Below are positions 6,158 to 12,102 of a DNA stretch of 14,069 bases, piece by piece. The DNA comes from CAYTXJ01 sp965613025 (GTDB lineage Bacteria; Desulfobacterota; DSM-4660; Desulfatiglandales; JALVMZ01). The translations under genes and the position numbers were made by a program. Position 1 is the stretch's first letter, and each line of letters begins with the position of its first letter. The stretch spans positions 1 through 14,069 of the forward strand of contig CBFDUE010000060.1 of assembly GCA_965613025.1 (NCBI GenBank), written 5' to 3'. The notes below the pieces were generated by a model. The model was given only the letters and a program-made list of their open reading frames with translations, made no database searches and had not been told where the DNA came from.

Positions 6158-7597
6158 ATGTTTGATTTTCTGAAGACCCTATTTAGTCCTGGCCCTTCTT
6201 TGGGTATTCAGATTGAAAATTCTAAGATAAAGATTGTTCAATCCCAGATAGGCTCAAGAGGAATTGAAGTCCATAGCGCCATATCTGAACCCCTGAGTAA
6301 AGAGCACGATATCTTTCAGATGATCAAAGATATCATTGAAAGGGAAAAATTGATAAAAGACGAAATCATAGGATGTGTATCTTCAAAGCAGGTCTGCATA
6401 AGGGAGATAGAGCTTCCCATAGGGAATATAAAAAAGGTGGAAAAGATAATAAAGTATCAGGTGGAGCCCTATATTCCCTATTCAGTAGAGGAAATAGTAG
6501 TTGACTTTATCCCGTCAAAGAATAATAGATACTTTACCTTCTCCCTTTCCAAAGAGGAGCTCGGAAGATACCTTGAAGGCTTTAAAGAGACAGGTATTGA
6601 ACCTCGCATAATCACCATTGATGATATATCCATATTCTATCTCTACAACCTTATATACAGAAACAGCTCAGAGGGAGCAACTGTGCTGGTTCATCTCAGA
6701 GAAGATGCCATGAGTGTGGAAATCATCAGCGGGGGGGAGCTTTCCTTTATAAGGGTGATTCCCTATCCAAGCGATGGACTTAACACACTGATAGAAAGCA
6801 TTAATCTTTTCAAGTTGAGATACCCGGAGCTTTCTGTTTCAGAGATATTGATATGTGGAGATATTGAAGAAAATGATCCTCTGCTAAATTCCATCTTAGA
6901 AGATTCTCCCTTTCAAAGCTCCATATGGAGGCCCTTTGACGCTATCTATCATAATCTGGGTGAACTTGACCCTTTCAGCCAGGCACGCCTCACTGTTCCC
7001 CTTTCTCTCTCTATTCTTCCAGGGATTCATAAGGTAAAGATTCCAGATTTTAGAAAGGAAGAGTTTACCCTTGAGCCCATGGTAAATGTATGGGTTAAGA
7101 GATTAAAGCCCATCATATATATCTTTATTGCGGTATTGTTCCTCTATGCAGTGGATACTAACTATAAGCTATTCCTATATGAAAGGGAATATGAGAGTGT
7201 AAATCAGGAGATTAAGAGATTCTTTAAGGAGTCCTTCCCCCAGATAGGACATATTATTAAGGGCAGGGAACTTGAACAGGTTAAACAGAAGATTGCAGAA
7301 CTCACCGATAGATATGAGGGAGTGGTAGGGGTTAGGAATGAATATAAGATCTTGAACGTGCTTTTAAAGATTAGCAATGTGATGAGGGAGCTTTCTGATA
7401 CAGAGGTTGAAAATCTGATAATTGAAGAGCGGAGTATTCGGATTGATGGATATGGGGGAAGTTTTGAATCCATTGATAGGCTTGAGCGGATGTTAAAGGA
7501 TATGAAGGAGTTTGGTGCTGTAAAACTGGTAAGTGCAAAGATAGATCCTAAAAAGAAGATGGTCCGCTTTAGCTTTGCCATGAAAAAGGAGGAATAG
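6158..7597 (+). CDS. gspL: Assembly platform protein GspL
   Basis: Bitopic inner-membrane protein that recruits GspE to the platform. From ATG 6158 it is 479 residues. Residues 1 to about 300 form a PilM/GspL-type actin-like cytoplasmic domain (SLGIQIENSKIKIVQSQ near the start; VEKIIKYQVEPYIPYSVEEI; a second-subdomain stretch around GATVLVHLREDAMSVEIISGG). A membrane segment follows (about 318-332, IIYIFIAVLFLYAV), then a coiled-coil-like stretch (about 340-400). The C-terminal periplasmic ferredoxin-like domain ends in VRFSFAMKKEE. The frame extends upstream to TTG 6137 within gspK, but ATG 6158 restores the usual N-terminus. GGAGG (6139-6143) is 14 nt away and AAGGA (6151-6155) only 2 nt, so the start is probable, not proven. 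The single membrane span plus periplasmic domain in the same protein separates it from the PilM/PilN pair. Confidence 0.9.
   Translation: MFDFLKTLFSPGPSLGIQIENSKIKIVQSQIGSRGIEVHSAISEPLSKEHDIFQMIKDIIEREKLIKDEIIGCVSSKQVCIREIELPIGNIKKVEKIIKYQVEPYIPYSVEEIVVDFIPSKNNRYFTFSLSKEELGRYLEGFKETGIEPRIITIDDISIFYLYNLIYRNSSEGATVLVHLREDAMSVEIISGGELSFIRVIPYPSDGLNTLIESINLFKLRYPELSVSEILICGDIEENDPLLNSILEDSPFQSSIWRPFDAIYHNLGELDPFSQARLTVPLSLSILPGIHKVKIPDFRKEEFTLEPMVNVWVKRLKPIIYIFIAVLFLYAVDTNYKLFLYEREYESVNQEIKRFFKESFPQIGHIIKGRELEQVKQKIAELTDRYEGVVGVRNEYKILNVLLKISNVMRELSDTEVENLIIEERSIRIDGYGGSFESIDRLERMLKDMKEFGAVKLVSAKIDPKKKMVRFSFAMKKEE
7587..7593 (+). promoter_or_regulatory. Strong ribosome binding site for the TTG start of gspM
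   Basis: AAGGAGG-type sequence at the 3' end of gspL, about 6 nt before TTG 7600. It is the main reason to accept a non-ATG start for gspM. Confidence 0.65.
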
Positions 7598-7599
7598 GT

Positions 7600-8130
7600 T
7601 TGAGGAGGAGAGAGAGGCTGATACTGTCCCTTTCAATTATTGGGATTCTTTTGGTGTCCTATTACCTGTTTCTGATTTCTCCTGCCAAAAAGAAGATAGC
7701 ATATCTTGAAAGGAGAATTGAGCTTAGAAAGAGAGACCTTGAAGAGATGAAGAGACTCAAAGCAAGATGGGATCAATATCTTTTAGATCAGCAGCAGATT
7801 GAAAAGATGATCTCTTCAAGGGGAAAGGGATTTACAATCCTTTCATTCTTAGAGAAGCTTTCAAGAGAGATCGGTCTGCATGAAAGATTGCGTTATATGA
7901 AACCAATAAATTATAGTCAGCCTGCTGTAGGCGAGTTTAAAAGGACTGGTATGGAGATAAAGCTTGAAAGTTTAGATACTGAGGAATTGGTGAAACTCCT
8001 CTACAATATTGAATATTCAGGAAAGATCTTAAACATCAGAAGAATAAAGATTCAGACCTTTGAAAAGAGAGATCAGAGGCTTATGAAGGTAATTATGGAT
8101 ATAGATACCTTCATTGGGCAGGGTGGGTAA
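7600..8130 (+). CDS. gspM: Assembly platform protein GspM
   Basis: Small bitopic inner-membrane partner of GspL. The 176-residue product starts at TTG 7600 behind a strong ribosome site. It has a very basic cytoplasmic tail (MRRRER), one membrane span (about 7-27), a coiled-coil region (about 30-75, rich in Lys/Arg/Glu heptads) and a periplasmic alpha/beta domain (about 80-170) consistent with the ferredoxin-like GspM fold. Sequence conservation in GspM is always low. Topology, length (usual range about 150-180), and position between gspL and gspN carry the assignment. Its TAA shares one base with the gspN ATG (TAATG), indicating coupling. Confidence 0.87.
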   Translation: MRRRERLILSLSIIGILLVSYYLFLISPAKKKIAYLERRIELRKRDLEEMKRLKARWDQYLLDQQQIEKMISSRGKGFTILSFLEKLSREIGLHERLRYMKPINYSQPAVGEFKRTGMEIKLESLDTEELVKLLYNIEYSGKILNIRRIKIQTFEKRDQRLMKVIMDIDTFIGQGG

Positions 8131-9020
8131 TGTCAAAGGGAAAGGTTATAGGATATCTATTCTACACAATCATTATCACAGGCCTATTTTTGTATATCCA
8201 GTTCCCAGAAGAGCTTATCTTAAAAGGGATTGAAAGATACGTAAATAGTGCTCCCGTGGGAGTGCGGGTCAAGGTAGATAAGGCAAGGTTGGGCTTTCCA
8301 GATACGCTCTGCCTTGAAGATACAGAGATATTCTATAAGGAGATGGGATCACTTATAAAGGGGGATATATACCTTAGGCCCAAATTAAGGGAGATATTAA
8401 AGGGAAGATATGGGGCAAGATACAGGATAAGATTTTCAAAGGGAGAGGTGGAAGGCGAGATAAGCACAGAGAGATCAAATATGAGCGAAGTGGATCTTTT
8501 ACTTAACATATCTGATTTTAACCTCTCCCAGTTAAAAGAGATGATAGGTAAGCTTGGAAGGGAGTTAGATGGATCTATGGATGGAAAGATCCACTTATTG
8601 TTTCCTTTTAAAAACCCCATAGATGGAAGGGGGAGTGGGAATCTGGTGGTAAGGGACATGGCCTTTAAGGTATTTTCCCCTTTTCCGCTCTCCTTTTTGG
8701 GTATGGACAGGGTGGAGCTGGATTTCGTTGAGGGAAGATTTGAGCTAAGGAATAGGGCCATAAGATTTAGAATTTTAAGATTGAGTTCCTCTAAGTTTAA
8801 GGGGGAATTTAGAGGAGATATCCGCTTAAAAAAGATGCTATTTAGGAGCAGATTGAGACTAACTGGAAGGCTCTCTCTTAACACTTCATTTATAAAGGAG
8901 TTATCTAAGAGCACCCTGATACAGAAAGGATTTAGAAGATATTTGAACTCAAAGGGTGGAATTCCTGTGGTGATATATGGAACAATTGAAAGCCCCAGAT
9001 TCAGGATAGAACGCATATGA
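8130..9020 (+). CDS. gspN: Type II secretion protein GspN
   Basis: Accessory inner-membrane protein of some T2SS operons; its exact role in the machine is not settled in the family. The 296-residue product has one N-terminal membrane span (about 7-24) and a long periplasmic region of repeating amphipathic beta strands (about 50-296), resembling the lipid-transfer-like repeats of GspN/AsmA-type proteins. Patterns such as GFPDTLCLEDTEIFYKE and GKIHLLFPFKNPIDGRGSGNLVVRD fit GspN proteins in deltaproteobacterial-type clusters. Overlaps of 1 nt with gspM and 4 nt with gspC (ATGA at 9017-9020) tie it to the operon. The assignment rests on size, topology, strand pattern and location more than on catalytic motifs. 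Confidence 0.82.
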   Translation: MSKGKVIGYLFYTIIITGLFLYIQFPEELILKGIERYVNSAPVGVRVKVDKARLGFPDTLCLEDTEIFYKEMGSLIKGDIYLRPKLREILKGRYGARYRIRFSKGEVEGEISTERSNMSEVDLLLNISDFNLSQLKEMIGKLGRELDGSMDGKIHLLFPFKNPIDGRGSGNLVVRDMAFKVFSPFPLSFLGMDRVELDFVEGRFELRNRAIRFRILRLSSSKFKGEFRGDIRLKKMLFRSRLRLTGRLSLNTSFIKELSKSTLIQKGFRRYLNSKGGIPVVIYGTIESPRFRIERI

Positions 9021-9877
9021 TAACAGATAGGGCATATAGACCTATTGGTATTATGCTGAACCTTATAGGGATCGCTCTTATTGTCCACCTATCCGTGGAT
9101 GTATTCTATACGGCCTTAAGGCAGAGATTTTCATATTCTTATGTAAAAAAACCTCCTCTATATTTAAAAGAGCACGTCGCAGAACGGAGCTCCCCCTCCC
9201 TTAAAGACTTCAACCTGATCGTGGAAAGGGATATCTTTAAGACCAAGAGAGTTATAAAGAAAGTGGAGCCGGAGCCAGTGGAAGATATTGATGCCTTAAA
9301 GGAGGCAACTCTGGATGTGGCTCTCATTGGAACAGTGGTAGGTGCTCCTTCTGATACCTACGCAATCATAAGGGAAAAGAAGGGGAAAAAGGAGCAGAAT
9401 CTATACAGGGTAGGAGATTCCATAAAAGGAGCAGTAATTAAAAAGATCCTTAGAGGCAAGGTTATCCTCAGGGTAGGGTCACAGGATCAGGTATTGTCTA
9501 TGGAAGAGGTTACAAGATCATCCGCTGTTTCAAAGTCTTCTTCCCCTATCTCTAAAGGTTCCATAAAGACCATCTCCAGAGCACAGATAAGGGATTCCAT
9601 GAGGAATCTTAACAGACTGATGAGTCAGATACATGTAAGGCCCTATTTTAGCAAAGGCAGACAGGGAGGTTTTGTTATTACCAGCCTGAGGAGGGGTTCC
9701 ATATTTGAAAGGCTTGGATTTAGAAGAGGAGATGTGGTGCGTGCTGTGGATGGGAATCCCATAAGGAGGCCAGATGATGTAATAAACCTTTATGAAAAGC
9801 TGAGATCAGCCTCTGAGGTGAGCATTCAGGTCCTTAGAGGCGGAAGAGAGCAAGAATTAAGATTTAGAATAGATTAG
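9017..9877 (+). CDS. gspC: GspC with HR and PDZ domains
   Basis: Bitopic inner-membrane protein that bridges the GspL/M platform and the N0 domain of the secretin. The 286-residue product has a short cytoplasmic tail, a membrane span (about 10-32), a proline-rich linker, the conserved 'IVERDIF' stretch (68-74), an HR (homology region) domain of about 92-160 (ALIGTVVGAPSDTYAIIRE through KKILRGKVILRV), a Ser-rich linker, and a C-terminal PDZ domain (about 205-286; GGFVITSLRRGSIFERLGF, GDVVRAVDGNPIR). This is the full PDZ type, not the coiled-coil variant. Unusually, gspC is not first in the operon but follows gspN and precedes gspA. No strong ribosome site is seen, so coupling to gspN is likely. 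Confidence 0.95.
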   Translation: MITDRAYRPIGIMLNLIGIALIVHLSVDVFYTALRQRFSYSYVKKPPLYLKEHVAERSSPSLKDFNLIVERDIFKTKRVIKKVEPEPVEDIDALKEATLDVALIGTVVGAPSDTYAIIREKKGKKEQNLYRVGDSIKGAVIKKILRGKVILRVGSQDQVLSMEEVTRSSAVSKSSSPISKGSIKTISRAQIRDSMRNLNRLMSQIHVRPYFSKGRQGGFVITSLRRGSIFERLGFRRGDVVRAVDGNPIRRPDDVINLYEKLRSASEVSIQVLRGGREQELRFRID

Positions 9878-9882
9878 ATGCT

Positions 9883-11397
9883 ATGTATAAGAGATACTTT
9901 GGATTTAAAGAGGAGCCTTTTAGCCTAACCCCAGACCCCCGTTTCTTCTATCTCAGCAGACAACACAGGGAGGCACTTGAGCATCTGCTCTATGGCATTG
10001 AGGAGAGAAAGGGTTTTATCCTGATAACCGGTGGGGTGGGGACAGGCAAGACCACTTTGTGCAGGGCACTGTTAGAGAGACTGGATGAGTCCATTGACAC
10101 CGCCCTGATATTTAACTCCTTTATCTCAGATATGGAACTCCTTGAGATCCTTATAGATGAATTTTCCATATCCACGGATTCCCAGCCCCGCACAAAGAGA
10201 CTCTTTATGGATGCCCTAAACAGGTTCTTTCTGGAAAACTACAGCCGCAGGCGAAACTCTGTGATCCTTATAGATGAGGCGCAGAATCTATCACACAGTG
10301 TGCTTGAGCAGATAAGGATGCTCTCTAACCTGGAAACTGACAAAGAAAAGCTTGTTCAGATAGTCTTTTTTGCACAGAGAGAATTTAACGATATCCTTTC
10401 TTCTCCATCATTAAGACAGCTCAGTGATCGCATACTTGTTAGATATGACCTCCCCCCCTTAGATAAAAGGGATACCAAGAACTACATACAGCATAGGATC
10501 TCCATTGCAGGTGGAAATATCAGGTTTACATCATCTGCCCTAAACCTGATACATAAGGCATCTGAAGGAAATCCCCGAAAGATAAATGCTATCTGTGACA
10601 GGGCCCTGCTTGTTGCCTTTGCAAGTGGAAAGGAGACCATCGGAAAAGGCATGGTAAAGGAGGCAATAAGAGAGATAATGCCCCAAAAGGGGGTTAAGAT
10701 TTCTGCACAGAGATCTGGCCCTTCAATCCTCTTTATAATAACTGTAATTGCACTTGCCTTCTTTTCAGGATGGGCATTAAATAACAATATCTTCTTTAGG
10801 ATACAAAAATTCTTTAAACCAAAAGCATCCATAAATGTGTCCCATAAATCTACCGCACATAGGGTTGATCCCTTTAAGAGGGTCTCTTTAACTGATAAAA
10901 AGAGCATGGAGCTGCTATTAAGCCTAAGCTATGATCAGTTTAGCAATAGCAGTAAGGACTTCAGAGTCTTTTCTCATAGCTTTGATCCCCAATATATACT
11001 GAGGATAAAGAGGCCCATAAGGGTAGGTATCAGAGATTCAGATAGATTTATGGTGATTAAGGCTATTTCTAAGGAACATATATTACTTGTGGATGCTAAG
11101 GGAAGGGAGTTCCAATTTAACACCTTATCCATATTACCCAAGATGGGATCTGAGATATGCTGGATTATCCCTATTGAAGATTCCCCTTTTATAAGGAGGG
11201 GGACAAGTGGAGGCATTGTGTATGAGATCCAGAAGTTTTTAAAAAGATTTGGTTATGCAGTGGAAGTAAGTGGCATCTATGATTCTCTTACTCAGAAGAT
11301 GGTAATGAGATTTCAAAGGGATATGGGAATTGAACCAGATGGTGTCATAGGCCCTGATACATGGGCAATAATATATCTTTTTAATGGTAAGCTATGA
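9883..11397 (+). CDS. gspA: GspA/ExeA-type AAA ATPase with peptidoglycan-binding domain
   Basis: Inner-membrane ATPase that, with GspB, is known from Aeromonas ExeA to bind peptidoglycan and assist secretin placement. The 504-residue product begins with the family signature YFGFKEEPFSLTPDPRFFY. The AAA domain (about 1-270) has Walker A GGVGTGKTT (50-58, Lys56) and Walker B SVILIDEAQ (126-134, Asp131-Glu132). A membrane span follows (281-299). The periplasmic part has a region around 345-430 that may be the C39-peptidase-like, apparently non-catalytic domain of GspA. Its C-terminus is a PG_binding_1 domain (about 443-504; VYEIQKFLKRFGY, GIYDSLTQKMVMRFQRDMGIEPDGVIGPDTW). It starts 5 nt after gspC, without a clear ribosome site, and overlaps gspB by ATGA (11394-11397). 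Confidence 0.93.
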   Translation: MYKRYFGFKEEPFSLTPDPRFFYLSRQHREALEHLLYGIEERKGFILITGGVGTGKTTLCRALLERLDESIDTALIFNSFISDMELLEILIDEFSISTDSQPRTKRLFMDALNRFFLENYSRRRNSVILIDEAQNLSHSVLEQIRMLSNLETDKEKLVQIVFFAQREFNDILSSPSLRQLSDRILVRYDLPPLDKRDTKNYIQHRISIAGGNIRFTSSALNLIHKASEGNPRKINAICDRALLVAFASGKETIGKGMVKEAIREIMPQKGVKISAQRSGPSILFIITVIALAFFSGWALNNNIFFRIQKFFKPKASINVSHKSTAHRVDPFKRVSLTDKKSMELLLSLSYDQFSNSSKDFRVFSHSFDPQYILRIKRPIRVGIRDSDRFMVIKAISKEHILLVDAKGREFQFNTLSILPKMGSEICWIIPIEDSPFIRRGTSGGIVYEIQKFLKRFGYAVEVSGIYDSLTQKMVMRFQRDMGIEPDGVIGPDTWAIIYLFNGKL

Positions 11398-12041
11398 GCA
11401 CCATACATAAGGCCATAAGAAGGGCAGAGAGGGAGAGAAAAGAGAGTAGGCCTTCAGGAATCAGGATATATCTTAGACCTATAATTAAGAGGGAAAGAGA
11501 AGACAAAAACTATAGACTCCTTTTACTCTTTCTGATTCCTATCTGCTTAGTTATTTTTCTCTATAACTATATCAATATTAGACCTAAGGGGATTGAGGCC
11601 AACTCCATCTTAGATAGCTCAATTAGGGAGAAGAGCCCACAAAAAGATCTTTTAAAGGATGAACTTAAAAGGGAGTTTAGAGAGGCCCTAAGATTACAAG
11701 AATCCCACAGACTGGAAGATGCCATAAGGATTTACACTGATATAATAGAAAAAGATCCAACCCAGTTTGAGGCACTTAATAATCTGGGGGTTATATATAT
11801 AGAGAAAGGGATGTTAGACAGTGCAGAGCAATGTTTTAGAAAGGCTATTGTAGTTAAGGAAGACTATGTGGATCCATATTACAATCTTGCATGTCTTATG
11901 GTGCATAAAGGAGAAGAGGAAGATGCCATAAGATACCTTAATAAGGCCTTTTCTCTGGACAAAGGGGTTTCCAAGTGGATAAAACAGGATCATGACCTTG
12001 ACCCTATAAAGGATAGATTGAAGGCTATGGGTATCCTTTGA
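11394..12041 (+). CDS. GspB-position bitopic membrane protein with TPR repeats
   Basis: A 215-residue protein in the slot normally held by gspB after gspA. Its first residues, MSTIHKAIRRAERERK, resemble the cytoplasmic 'alpha-helical RAER' start of GspB proteins. One membrane span follows (about 41-60). The periplasmic part carries about three tetratricopeptide repeats (roughly 91-124, 125-158, 159-192), with LGVIYIEKGMLDSAEQCFRKAI as the clearest. I do not see the usual C-terminal GspB domain. I infer that it partners with GspA in secretin assembly, the TPRs replacing the normal periplasmic domain or acting as a pilotin-like scaffold. Its TGA stop (12039-12041) lies in the left arm of palindrome copy 3, so the C-terminus may have been fixed or trimmed by that repeat. 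Topology is firm; function is inferred from context. Confidence 0.75.
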   Translation: MSTIHKAIRRAERERKESRPSGIRIYLRPIIKREREDKNYRLLLLFLIPICLVIFLYNYINIRPKGIEANSILDSSIREKSPQKDLLKDELKREFREALRLQESHRLEDAIRIYTDIIEKDPTQFEALNNLGVIYIEKGMLDSAEQCFRKAIVVKEDYVDPYYNLACLMVHKGEEEDAIRYLNKAFSLDKGVSKWIKQDHDLDPIKDRLKAMGIL

Positions 12042-12066
12042 GAGCTTTGAATTTTCAAAGCTCTCA
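12039..12066 (+). repeat. Palindromic repeat, copy 3 (at the gspB stop codon)
   Basis: TGAGAGCTTTGAA and TTCAAAGCTCTCA, a perfect 13-bp-arm hairpin with a 2-nt TT loop. Its first three bases are the stop codon of the TPR gene. The arms match copies 1 and 2 exactly. No T-tract follows (CTTTAAATAT), so strong intrinsic termination is unlikely. A stem this close to the stop may stabilise the upstream message or attenuate read-through into gspD. Confidence 0.85.
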
Positions 12067-12102
12067 CTTTAAATATATCTATGAGGGGGGTAATTATCTT
12101 AG

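Noticed and set aside
34..12066. CRISPR array or phage attachment sites formed by the three palindromes
   Set aside because: The copies are 4-8 kb apart with operon genes between them, have no regular spacers, no cas genes and no integrase.
12081..12102. ATG 12081 as the gspD start
   Set aside because: It is out of frame with the secretin sequence. ATG 12103 gives a proper signal peptide.
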